A stretch of DNA of 23,907 bases, taken from a virus. The stretch is taken from the IMG/VR virus record IMGVR_UViG_3300047483_000344, positions 1 to 23,907 of that record; one strand, written 5' to 3'. Position 1 is the stretch's first letter. Every line of letters begins with the position of its first letter. A program made the position numbers and the translations under genes. The notes under the pieces were generated by a model. The model worked only from the letters and a program-made list of their open reading frames with translations, did not search any database and was not told the origin of the DNA. This document shows positions 1-5,580 of this stretch, one piece after another.

Positions 1-61
1 ACTTACATCCTCTTACCGGTTCCGCCGGTGCGGTGAACTCAATATCGAGCGCATGAATAGA

Positions 62-89
62 ACTATAACATGATTTTATAAATTGTCAA
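62..89 (-). promoter_or_regulatory. Sigma70-type promoter firing leftward out of the window
   Basis: On the minus strand a perfect TTGACA -35 box (84-89) is followed after 16 bases by TATAGT (62-67), a five-of-six -10 box preceded by TG in the extended -10 position. Transcription would start near 55 and leave the window. It lies at the very end of the RusA gene, so it serves the next leftward gene or RNA, not RusA. I infer a promoter for a late regulator or the late operon. Positions 1-55 hold only a short transcribed leader with a small ACCGG/CCGGT hairpin; no gene is identifiable there. Confidence 0.55.
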
Positions 90-469
90 GTATTTTGCAA
101 AATATTTTCATCTTTTTTTTCTTCAATCGTGATGTGCACCTCACCCCCCTTAATCGGCCACCCCCTTTTCAAAACCAAATCCCACTTGCTATCATCCACC
201 TGTATCGCATCAGCCAGCCCATCCAGTCCCGCCTTCATCCTGCTTAGGCAATTGTCCAAATCGTATTTACGGGCGCTAGGCGGCCTGAACACGATTGTGA
301 TAGTCAACCCTTGGGGCATAGTCATTGCATGCTTCCCAAGCTGTTTTAACGCCAAATAGCCGCACTCTTGCCGGTATGCCCGCTTAAGATTGGCAAGTTT
401 CATAAAATGCACCCGTGAATTCGGGCTCAGGCCACTAACTGGCCAAGGTAAAACAATTTCATGTCTCAT
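86..469 (-). CDS. rusA: RusA-type Holliday junction resolvase
   Basis: 127-residue endodeoxyribonuclease that resolves Holliday junctions made during phage recombination and replication. The signature RKYDLDN followed by GLDGL and VDD is visible; acidic residues fall at D70, D72 and D92/D93, matching the catalytic aspartates of E. coli RusA. Start 469 is chosen over the longer frame (514) because GGAGG sits six bases upstream of this ATG and the extra 15 residues would lie inside ninB. It overlaps the end of ninB by 11 bases, indicating translational coupling. It is the last gene of the leftward early operon. Family assignment is secure; the gene symbol is by homology of sequence pattern only. 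Confidence 0.93.
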   Translation of the reverse strand: MRHEIVLPWPVSGLSPNSRVHFMKLANLKRAYRQECGYLALKQLGKHAMTMPQGLTITIVFRPPSARKYDLDNCLSRMKAGLDGLADAIQVDDSKWDLVLKRGWPIKGGEVHITIEEKKDENILQNT

Positions 470-875
470 ATTGCGCCTCCGGTGCTGTAAATTTAACGCC
501 TCTCTCTGATCCAAACGCTTGGATCAGCTCACACAGTTCCGTCATTTCCGGCTTCGTCATCTTGCTGGTGCTTTTGCCCAAAACCACAAATCCGCCATCG
601 AGCGCGGGCACTACTCTTTGACGTGTAAGCGATGCAGAAAAAACATTCTTCCAATCCTCGGGGCTCAGCTTTTGACCGTGCCAATCTACCTGCCTGGCAA
701 CATCATTGAGCATCGCCCACATCAGCCGGTTTTGCGCTTGAGTGCGCGTATCGCCTTTGATTTCAATCTGGTATTGATGCCCTGCCATCAGTCCGGCTTT
801 GAGCATTACCCACAATTCTTGGAAAACGCCATGCGCTTGCTGTGCGTTAATCAATGCCCCTTTAAATTCCACCAT
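459..875 (-). CDS. ninB: NinB/Orf-like recombination mediator
   Basis: 138-residue protein matching the NinB (lambda Orf) family, a single-strand DNA and SSB-interacting accessory factor that loads recombinase in phage recombination. The family core LSPEDWKNVFSASL, then ALDGGFVVLGKSTSKM and the ending FGSERGV, are all visible in the usual order, and the length is typical. The start has a GGGGGA ribosome-binding sequence. It overlaps the upstream small zinc-finger gene by 14 bases and the downstream RusA gene by 11, so the nin-like genes are translated as a tightly coupled unit. Confidence 0.92.
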   Translation of the reverse strand: MVEFKGALINAQQAHGVFQELWVMLKAGLMAGHQYQIEIKGDTRTQAQNRLMWAMLNDVARQVDWHGQKLSPEDWKNVFSASLTRQRVVPALDGGFVVLGKSTSKMTKPEMTELCELIQAFGSERGVKFTAPEAQYET

Positions 876-1086
876 TTTGTATTTCCCCCAATCTTTTTAA
901 AACTTCTGCCCTAGTGAATTTTGATGCTCGTTGCAAGTAGTGAAGCAATTTATTAGCCTCGATCTTGCTGGGTCTGGCTGTGAGTACCAAGCGGGCGCAA
1001 CAATCAAGGCAAGCCATGTTGTAAATCCCTCCTGTTGCGCATTCCTCGCATTCAGCTTTTTCCTCTTTGGAAACAGTTGCGCTCAT
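862..1086 (-). CDS. Small putative zinc-binding phage protein
   Basis: 74-residue protein of unknown function. The N-terminal half holds two cysteine pairs, CEEC and CLDC, about eleven residues apart, a spacing that would bind one zinc ion as a small zinc ribbon. The C-terminal half is basic and probably helical. It lies between the P-like helicase loader (4-base overlap) and ninB (14-base overlap), the slot where lambdoid phages carry small nin-region proteins. A role in DNA or protein binding during replication/recombination is an inference from context. Confidence 0.75.
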   Translation of the reverse strand: MSATVSKEEKAECEECATGGIYNMACLDCCARLVLTARPSKIEANKLLHYLQRASKFTRAEVLKRLGEIQNGGI

Positions 1087-1529
1087 GCTTTCACGGTCTC
1101 TAATGCTGCCCGTGCTAGCCGTAAATTGTATGAATAGATTTTCTCACCTGCTTCATGCCTTGCCACAATCCGCCTTGCCCAATCTTTCGGGTCTCGACCG
1201 TTAGGCTTGGCGACTGTATTTATCTCGCTCATGACCTTGGCCACTAGCTCTGGGTTTGCCTCTGGTGCCTCTAACACGGGCATTTCTTTCGCTGGGGCTC
1301 GGCGTGCTAATTCTTTAAACATTGCGGCTGTCGGTGGCTTTGCCGGATCCATGTACTCAAGCGCGTATTTGATTGCATCAGGGCTGTCATTAAAATCCCC
1401 CAACTCGTGCGCCCAATCCGCTTTTACCAATTCAATATCAACACCTTCCCACCGATTGAGAAACGCTTTACCGTATCGAACCGTCAGCTTTGTGAAAATT
1501 GCATCTACCCATTTCCGCTGTAATGTCAT
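1083..1529 (-). CDS. Replication protein P-like helicase loader
   Basis: 148-residue protein located directly after the O-like initiator (ATGA overlap at 1526-1529). It resembles the lambda P-type family: an N-terminal W-rich region with WAHELGDF, then a central KPPTAAMFKEL stretch corresponding to the conserved PP-x-x-x-x-F motif of these loaders, and a charged C-terminal region (DPKDWARRI). Lambda P recruits the host replicative helicase DnaB to the O-bound origin; the same role is inferred here from gene order and motif. It is shorter than lambda P (about 230 residues), so the exact mechanism may differ. Confidence 0.7.
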   Translation of the reverse strand: MTLQRKWVDAIFTKLTVRYGKAFLNRWEGVDIELVKADWAHELGDFNDSPDAIKYALEYMDPAKPPTAAMFKELARRAPAKEMPVLEAPEANPELVAKVMSEINTVAKPNGRDPKDWARRIVARHEAGEKIYSYNLRLARAALETVKA

Positions 1530-2356
1530 TTCGTTACCTTTCCAAAAATTAGCTCATAACCTGCGTCGTAAATCTCGGTTTCATCCTCTCTTGCGGCTGC
1601 TAGTGGGGCAAAGTCTTTGACTCGCTCAATCGCTTTCCGCCGGTCTCTTTCCCTAAAGCTCTCTATCACTGCGCCCGATTGACCGGCTTTATTTTCTAGC
1701 CATTCCGCTTTGAATCCAACCCAGTTACGCAAACAACACTCTTTTAGTGCGTCCTCTATTGAATATCCAGCCTTTTGCGCTTGGCTGACGATCAGCTCCC
1801 AAGCTGTCTCGGTAACTGTTGGTGCGCCTTTTTTCTTCCTAACGGTAATCCAATCATTCCAAACTCTTTCGGAAACAAAATCAGGGCGCGTGATAATCAC
1901 GCTTTCCTTTTCCTTTCCCTTCCTATTCCCTTCCTTTCCTTTCCCTTCCCCTTGCTCTTGCACAAGAGGCGTGCCTGACGCGTGCCCCACGCGTGCCCCA
2001 CGCGTGCAAGGTGTTGATTCTTCAAGGCTTGGTATGGTTGATTCTGTTTCCCTGTTGTTAACTACTTGATGTCGGCTCCATGACGGTATACACCCAAATT
2101 CTTCGCCATCAAATTCATATTTGACAATAAAACCATTCAAAACCAACGCATCAAGCACGTGTGAAAAATCAATGTTGTCGTATGGGAGCACGTCCAGTTT
2201 TAGCGATCTGGGCTTCCACTTAAATCGTCCTTCTCTGTCGCACGCAGTAAAAAGCCCCACAAAAGCAAGGCGCAAAGGCAATTTTGTCTTTTGCTCGGCC
2301 TCAAATAAAGCCTCATGCCGAAAAAGCTCCGGCTTAACGGTTCTAATTCTTGCCAT
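1526..2356 (-). CDS. O-like phage replication initiator with winged-helix N-terminus
   Basis: 276-residue protein. The start MARIRTVKPELFRHE and the following 90 residues match the widespread phage replication protein group with an N-terminal winged helix-turn-helix. Residues 116-152 are a low-complexity Gly/Lys/Glu linker encoded by the iteron/purine tract described separately. The C-terminal part (about 155-276) resembles the partner-binding domain of O/DnaD-like replisome organisers, with W-rich motifs (VWNDWITVRKKK, NWVGFKAEWL). It would bind the origin and hand over to the P-like protein, which overlaps its stop by four bases. The start is supported by GGAG seven bases upstream of the ATG. 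Confidence 0.8.
   Translation of the reverse strand: MARIRTVKPELFRHEALFEAEQKTKLPLRLAFVGLFTACDREGRFKWKPRSLKLDVLPYDNIDFSHVLDALVLNGFIVKYEFDGEEFGCIPSWSRHQVVNNRETESTIPSLEESTPCTRGARVGHASGTPLVQEQGEGKGKEGNRKGKEKESVIITRPDFVSERVWNDWITVRKKKGAPTVTETAWELIVSQAQKAGYSIEDALKECCLRNWVGFKAEWLENKAGQSGAVIESFRERDRRKAIERVKDFAPLAAAREDETEIYDAGYELIFGKVTK
1902..2010 (-). other. Candidate phage replication origin inside the O-like gene
   Basis: Four tandem 11-bp repeats lie at 1967-2010. In the gene's direction they read GCACGCGTGGG-like units with a palindromic ACGCGT core; the inner copies are exact or nearly so and the outermost (1967-1977) is degenerate. Immediately downstream, 1902-1953 is a 52-base tract that is all purine on the coding strand except one base. 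Iterons followed by a strand-asymmetric tract within the initiator gene's linker region is the layout of lambda ori. The arrangement is seen directly; origin function is inferred. Confidence 0.55.
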
Positions 2357-2413
2357 AAGTCTTCTCCAGCATCAATGCATCCAAATCTTGTTTTGTTATG
2401 GTTGATAAAATGT

Positions 2414-2422
2414 CTGATAAAC
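2414..2422 (-). promoter_or_regulatory. Possible antisense target of the leader RNA
   Basis: The minus-strand RNA reads GUUUAUCAG here. It can pair over nine contiguous positions (one G-U) with CUGAUAAGC at 2528-2536 in the structured leader RNA just upstream. It lies between the leader terminator and the O-like gene start, where a C4-type antisense RNA would act. Nine bases is suggestive only. Confidence 0.25.
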
Positions 2423-2467
2423 ATTCATAGTCAAAGCTAGGCTCATGACTTCCTAACTAGCCGGCTC

Positions 2468-2516
2468 AAAAAAAAAACCCACACAAGCCAAGAGGACGAG
2501 TCCTGACAAGTATGGG
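2468..2516 (-). terminator. Rho-independent terminator upstream of the O-like gene
   Basis: Minus-strand stem CCCAUAC/GUGUGGG (2510-2516 with 2478-2484, one G-U) encloses a smaller AGGA-CUCG-UCCU hairpin and is followed at once by ten U residues. It would stop leftward transcription before the O-like gene, so replication gene expression must depend on read-through, antitermination or a refolding of the leader RNA. Confidence 0.65.
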
Positions 2517-2575
2517 TAGGCCTTGCGGCTTATCAGTAAATGCGTCTCGTCCACGCAACTCATAAACCGCCCGAA
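2468..2575 (-). ncRNA. Structured leader RNA with terminator/anti-terminator conformers (C4-like candidate)
   Basis: One fold is a three-way junction: closing GAGU (2558-2561) with ACUC (2498-2501); hairpin UGCGU/ACGCA (2553-2557 with 2541-2545) with loop GGACGAG; and an 8-bp stem CUGAUAAG (2529-2536) with CUUGUCAG (2503-2510). The competing fold is an intrinsic terminator: CCCAUAC (2510-2516) with GUGUGGG (2478-2484) around an AGGA/UCCU hairpin, then ten U (2468-2477). The loop GGACGAG is also complementary to CUCGUCC (2494-2500). It lies between the HTH gene and O. Size, terminator and phage-immunity position recall C4 antisense RNA; that identification is unproven. A 36-codon frame (2563 to about 2453) also crosses it. 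Confidence 0.5.
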
Positions 2576-2585
2576 TTTTGATTAT

Positions 2586-2628
2586 AAAGGCAATGAAAAC
2601 TTGTAAGCAGGGCTTACACGTTGCCTTT
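2586..2628 (-). terminator. Nested hairpin directly after the HTH gene (tR1-like position)
   Basis: An exact 7-bp inverted repeat TGTAAGC/GCTTACA (2602-2608 with 2612-2618) sits inside an outer AAAGGCAA/TTGCCTTT repeat (2586-2593 with 2621-2628), starting five bases beyond the HTH gene stop. In the leftward direction the inner hairpin is followed by AGTTTT. The U-run is poor, so it may be a weak or factor-dependent terminator or an mRNA end-protecting hairpin. Confidence 0.4.
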
Positions 2629-2632
2629 TCGC

Positions 2633-2953
2633 TTATTTGTTGGCTAAATCTGCCAATATTTTCTTTTGCTCCTCAATTAAGTCGTGAATGTTTTTCACCT
2701 CTTTGGTGGTTTTTTTTGCTGGTGCTGGTGCTGGTGCGCTCTTTATTTTGCTTTCTGCTTTCTGCACTGCCTTAAAAGCATCACCAAAGTGATATGTCAA
2801 CGCCAAACGCCACTTGTGGGGTACTCCATTTTTCACCCACATCTGGCATAGTGCGCCGCTGTTTGCCCCGATCCGCAAAGCCAGCTTACGGTATCCACCG
2901 CTTAGCCGTCTCGCAAAATCGAGTAATTTCATATCTTGTTCATGTTGGTTCAT
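2633..2953 (-). CDS. Cro/YdaS-like helix-turn-helix regulator
   Basis: 106-residue DNA-binding protein. Residues about 10-55 form a Cro/YdaS-type HTH (GGYRKLALRIG, then SGALCQMWVKNGVP), followed by an Ala/Pro/Lys linker and a charged C-terminal helix likely to dimerise. It is the first gene of the leftward operon containing O and P, the position of lambda cro. No Shine-Dalgarno is seen before the first ATG (2953), and the predicted -10 box ends six bases upstream, so the message may be leaderless; an alternative start is M8 at 2932. It probably binds the near-palindromes in the adjacent intergenic region. Whether it acts as Cro or as the main repressor cannot be decided. Confidence 0.75.
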   Translation of the reverse strand: MNQHEQDMKLLDFARRLSGGYRKLALRIGANSGALCQMWVKNGVPHKWRLALTYHFGDAFKAVQKAESKIKSAPAPAPAKKTTKEVKNIHDLIEEQKKILADLANK

Positions 2954-2959
2954 GCTTGT

Positions 2960-3024
2960 AGTGTAACACGATTTTTATTTATTTATAAAATATTTGTTGA
3001 CATTATTTTGTTTTGTGTTAAACT
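2960..3024. promoter_or_regulatory. Divergent early promoters with paired operators
   Basis: Rightward: TTGACA (2997-3002), 16-base spacer, TAAACT (3019-3024). Leftward: TTTATA (2984-2989), 18-base spacer, TACACT (2960-2965). Two similar 9-bp near-palindromes, GTGTAACAC (2961-2969) and GTGTTAAAC (3015-3023), each overlap one of the two -10 boxes. This symmetry suggests one repressor, likely the adjacent HTH protein, controls both early operons. The region between is very AT-rich. The rightward -35 is perfect; the other boxes are weaker matches. Confidence 0.55.
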
Positions 3025-3057
3025 TCTAGCATGGTTAAACAAAAGGAGAAAACAACC

Positions 3058-3645
3058 ATGCAAAAAATTGCCGCCGCTTTGGTAAAGGCTCAAAAGGCGT
3101 TCGGCCCCGCGCTGAAAAACTCAGTCAACCCACATTTGCGGGCAAAATATGCAGCCCTCGATGCCTGTATTGAAGCTGTCATTGATGGCTTAAACGACAA
3201 CGGAATCATGCTCATGCAGCAAACGCACCTGTGTGACGATGGTGTAATTGTTGAAACAACATTCATTCATGAGTCTGGTGAGATGCTATCAGCAGGCAAA
3301 CTGCACGTGCCTGCAACCAAAAAAGATGCCCAAGGCTACGGCAGTGCCTTGACCTATGCAAAGAGATATAGCCTTCAATCAGCCTGCGGCATTGCGTCTG
3401 CCGACGACGACGGACAAGCAGCATCAAAACCTAAAACCACACCAACAACACAATCAAACGCCGAATACTCAGCTTATGAAGCCAAACACCTAAACGAACT
3501 CCAAGCAGCCGCGATGAACGGCTCTAAATCCCTTGCAGAAGCCTTTGGAGCACTTCCCAAATCAGACCTTAAAGCCGCACTGTGGAAAACTCACGGTGCA
3601 AGCCTAAAAGACGCTGGTGTAAAAGCCGATAAGGTGCAAGCATGA
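3058..3645 (+). CDS. ERF family single-strand annealing protein
   Basis: 195-residue recombinase of the ERF superfamily, which anneals complementary single strands during phage recombination and genome circularisation. The family pattern is plain: NPHLRAKYAALDACIEAV near the N-terminus, then TTFIHESGEML, then GYGSALTYAKRYSLQSACGI followed by the DDDG motif. The C-terminal third (after about residue 115) is a Thr/Ser/Lys-rich linker and small helical tail, as is usual. Start 3058 is preferred over the in-frame ATG at 3031 because GGAG lies nine bases upstream of 3058, and 3031 falls at the predicted transcription start. It is the first gene of the rightward operon and overlaps the exonuclease gene by four bases. 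Confidence 0.93.
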   Translation: MQKIAAALVKAQKAFGPALKNSVNPHLRAKYAALDACIEAVIDGLNDNGIMLMQQTHLCDDGVIVETTFIHESGEMLSAGKLHVPATKKDAQGYGSALTYAKRYSLQSACGIASADDDGQAASKPKTTPTTQSNAEYSAYEAKHLNELQAAAMNGSKSLAEAFGALPKSDLKAALWKTHGASLKDAGVKADKVQA

Positions 3646-4265
3646 TTGTGCAAGGAACACCTGAATGGCACGCTCAAAGGCTCGGGAAAGTCACCGGATC
3701 AAGGGTTGCCGATGTCATGGCAAAAACCAAATCGGGTTACTCAACCAGTCGGGCTAATTACCTGGCTGAGCTGGTGGCCGAAAGGCTCACGGGGCAACCT
3801 ACCGAGTCTTTCTCAAGTCCCGCCATGAAACATGGTACAGAAACCGAACCGTTGGCAAGGATGGCCTATGAAGCGGAAACTGGCAACCTAGTCACCGAAG
3901 TGGCCATGATCCAACATCCAACAATTGAGATGTCTGGCGCCTCACCCGACGGGCTCGTTGATGGTGAGGATGGATTGGTTGAAATTAAATCGCCAACCAC
4001 GTCCACACACATAAATACGCTAATCAGCGGTAAAGTACCCAGCCGATACATTTCTCAGATGCAGTGGCAAATGGCCTGTACTGGTCGTAAATGGTGCGAT
4101 TTTGTGAGTTTTGATCCGCGCATGCCCACCAATATGCAGCTATTTATAAAACGTGTACAACGTGATGACAGCCTTATACAAGAGTACGAAACCGAGATTA
4201 TTCAATTCTTAAAAGAAGTGGATGAAACAGTAAATAAACTCATTGAAATAAGGGGAAAACCATGA
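3642..4265 (+). CDS. YqaJ/lambda-exonuclease-like recombination nuclease
   Basis: 207-residue 5'-3' double-strand exonuclease of the YqaJ viral recombinase family, the usual partner of an annealing protein: it resects ends so that the ERF protein, encoded just upstream with an ATGA overlap, can anneal the strands. Visible motifs are GTPEWHAQRLGKVTGS at the N-terminus, a GTETE helix near residue 65, SPDG (catalytic D103), LVEIKSP (E114 and K116), and QMQWQMACTGRKWCDFVSFD. These match the PD-(D/E)XK catalytic set of lambda Exo. Length is normal and no key residue is missing. Confidence 0.95.
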   Translation: MIVQGTPEWHAQRLGKVTGSRVADVMAKTKSGYSTSRANYLAELVAERLTGQPTESFSSPAMKHGTETEPLARMAYEAETGNLVTEVAMIQHPTIEMSGASPDGLVDGEDGLVEIKSPTTSTHINTLISGKVPSRYISQMQWQMACTGRKWCDFVSFDPRMPTNMQLFIKRVQRDDSLIQEYETEIIQFLKEVDETVNKLIEIRGKP

Positions 4266-4594
4266 GTTATCAATATGAATTAGATTGGGAACTTGAAGAT
4301 CAAGACGGGAATCAAGTCCAGTGCACAATTGGTATTAAACATTTTGTTCACGTGCAAGGGTCAGGTGATTTTCACGAATCAAACTCCGATGACTACTATG
4401 GATATACAGAACTCGAATTTGATGTTTTAAATATCTACGATGAACCATCAGCTGAATTAATGGCCTTAGTTACCAAAGATCAACGCTACAAAATAGAACA
4501 CAAAATGATTGAAATAATCAAAGAACAAAATGAAAGGAATGAACTTCCTGTAAACACATTTACCCGCCCACGTGGCGGGTTTAGGAGCATCTAA
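4262..4594 (+). CDS. Hypothetical acidic phage protein
   Basis: 110-residue protein I do not recognise. It is acidic in the N-terminal two thirds (many Asp/Glu, with a DYYGYTELEFDV stretch suggesting beta structure) and ends in a charged helix and a short Arg/Gly-rich tail. It starts with an ATGA overlap on the exonuclease gene and has a GGGG ribosome-binding sequence, so it is co-translated with the recombination pair; an accessory role there is an inference. A 7-bp hairpin ACCCGCC/GGCGGGT (4562-4580) in its last codons lies just before the ribosome-binding site of the next gene. Confidence 0.7.
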   Translation: MSYQYELDWELEDQDGNQVQCTIGIKHFVHVQGSGDFHESNSDDYYGYTELEFDVLNIYDEPSAELMALVTKDQRYKIEHKMIEIIKEQNERNELPVNTFTRPRGGFRSI

Positions 4595-4785
4595 TGACAA
4601 ACAGAGAATTTAATATATGGTTGGGTGTGGGCTTTGTGCTCGTTTGCTTGCTGGCCGCCGCTTTCCCATCTACCGATGATGAGCAAGTCGAGATTGAGCA
4701 TTATTGCGCCATGGTTAAGATGTACAAGAAAACCAATGGCGAATATGGCTGGCCTGCATACGATGGTGAGAAAAAATGCAAGTAA
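4594..4785 (+). CDS. Small membrane-anchored or exported protein
   Basis: 63-residue protein of unknown function. Residues about 9-24 are a hydrophobic segment (LGVGFVLVCLLAAAF) after a short N-terminus, followed by a charged soluble part with two cysteines. This could be a single transmembrane anchor or a signal peptide; LVC gives only a weak lipobox. It starts one base into the stop of the preceding gene (TAATG) with AGGAG upstream, and overlaps the next gene by ten bases. Similar small envelope proteins in early phage operons often affect superinfection or host physiology, but no function can be assigned here. Confidence 0.65.
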   Translation: MTNREFNIWLGVGFVLVCLLAAAFPSTDDEQVEIEHYCAMVKMYKKTNGEYGWPAYDGEKKCK

Positions 4786-5267
4786 TCCAAGCGCCAATTA
4801 TCCAATATCTAATTCAAAAGAATCCTCAGCTTTTTGTACGTGATGGGCATTGCTTGCTATGGCAAGGCTCATGCTTTGATAATCGTCCGCAATACTGGGA
4901 TTCTGATTTAAAACGCAATTTCAGGTTGCATAAGCTGGTATGGCAACAAATTCACGGGTTTGTTCCCGCTGGGCATTTTGCTCACTCAAAATGCGGCGAT
5001 CCTCGATGCCTGTCCGTTGCTCACTTGCATTTAATCACCACCCGAGAAAGAAATATCCAAGCGCACCAAAACCGCCGGACACCGTGGAAACTGAAAATAT
5101 CAAAAACTCGGGCTGTATTACCTGCCGATGTTGTTCGCTCGATTATGCACGATGACCGATCCACATCTGAAATAGCCCTCGAAAAAGGCACAAATCGGGA
5201 CACTGTGCGGAAAATAAAAAATGGCACTGCCTACCGACACATCACTAACTTCTTTGTAAATTTATAA
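4776..5267 (+). CDS. HNH endonuclease-like protein with C-terminal HTH
   Basis: 163-residue protein. Residues about 22-95 follow the phage HNH pattern: RDGHCLLWQG, then RLHKLVWQQIHG, then HSKCGDPRCLSVAHLHLI, where H-x-x-C and C-x-x-x-x-H supply the catalytic and metal-binding residues. Residues about 115-155 form a resolvase-like helix-turn-helix (LPADVVRSIM, then TSEIALEKGTNRDTVRKIKNG) that would give DNA specificity. The combination is typical of free-standing homing endonucleases. It is inserted between small early genes and followed by a short intergenic region with its own possible promoter. Enzyme activity is likely from intact residues but not shown. Confidence 0.75.
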   Translation: MQVIQAPIIQYLIQKNPQLFVRDGHCLLWQGSCFDNRPQYWDSDLKRNFRLHKLVWQQIHGFVPAGHFAHSKCGDPRCLSVAHLHLITTRERNIQAHQNRRTPWKLKISKTRAVLPADVVRSIMHDDRSTSEIALEKGTNRDTVRKIKNGTAYRHITNFFVNL

Positions 5268-5320
5268 AAGAATGGTGTAATAAACCCATGCGCCTAATCG
5301 TTGGCGCACCGTTGCAGCGG
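5254..5320 (+). promoter_or_regulatory. Possible promoter and two abutting hairpins before the small-gene cluster
   Basis: A weak promoter is possible: TTGTAA (5254-5259), 18 bases, TAATAA (5278-5283). Close to the expected start, two hairpins abut: TGCGCC/GGCGCA (5289-5294 with 5303-5308) and CCGU/GCGG (5309-5312 with 5317-5320). No U-run follows, so this is not a terminator. Two adjacent hairpins at the 5' end of an early transcript resemble HK022-type put antitermination RNA in form only. Confidence 0.3.
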
Positions 5321-5340
5321 TACTGTTAAAGGATGTATTT

Positions 5341-5580
5341 ATGTACATGATAACTTGTGATGGTTTAGCCAAAATTAAGGCTGATTTATCAAAATACGCT
5401 CCAAGCGTCCAGATCCATTTTGAAAATCTGGCGGCTTGGATGCTTGACCTAGAATCCCGCTTCAATGCGGGTCTCTCACCAGTGGCCGAGATACCGGCCT
5501 TCTTAACTGCATCAGGCCGCGTGGAATACGTGCGCCTAGATGCTTCACAATTTGAGGAAATTGAAAATGTTACCCTATGA
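5341..5580 (+). CDS. Hypothetical small phage protein
   Basis: 79-residue protein I do not recognise, mixed charge, with a helical N-terminal half (LAKIKADLSKYAPSVQIHFENLAAWMLDLE) and no membrane segment or metal motif. The ATG at 5341 has GGA seven bases upstream; an alternative ATG lies two codons later. It is the first gene after the HNH endonuclease-like gene and overlaps the next gene by 14 bases, suggesting a coupled trio of small accessory genes. Confidence 0.6.
   Translation: MYMITCDGLAKIKADLSKYAPSVQIHFENLAAWMLDLESRFNAGLSPVAEIPAFLTASGRVEYVRLDASQFEEIENVTL

Noticed and set aside
1-55. tRNA-like string (GGCGGAACCGGTAAGAGG) on the minus strand at the left edge
   Set aside because: It resembles part of a tRNA D-arm, but no acceptor pairing or T-loop (GGTTCGA) can be seen and the window ends too soon to fold a tRNA.
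91-104. Perfect palindromes TATTTTGCAAAATA (91-104) and GCAAAATATTTTGC (7809-7822) as paired regulatory sites
   Set aside because: Both are low-complexity AT-rich palindromes in unrelated places with no nearby promoter logic in common; chance is sufficient.
2200-2424. 74-codon minus-strand frame upstream of and overlapping the O-like gene
   Set aside because: Most of it lies in another frame within the O-like gene, whose start has a good ribosome-binding site and recognisable N-terminus; this frame shows no family pattern.
2453-2563. 36-codon minus-strand frame across the leader RNA (begins MSCVDETHLL and has a hydrophobic end)
   Set aside because: It has only a weak ribosome-binding site and its final codons are the U10 terminator tract; RNA structure explains the sequence better, though a leader peptide is not excluded.
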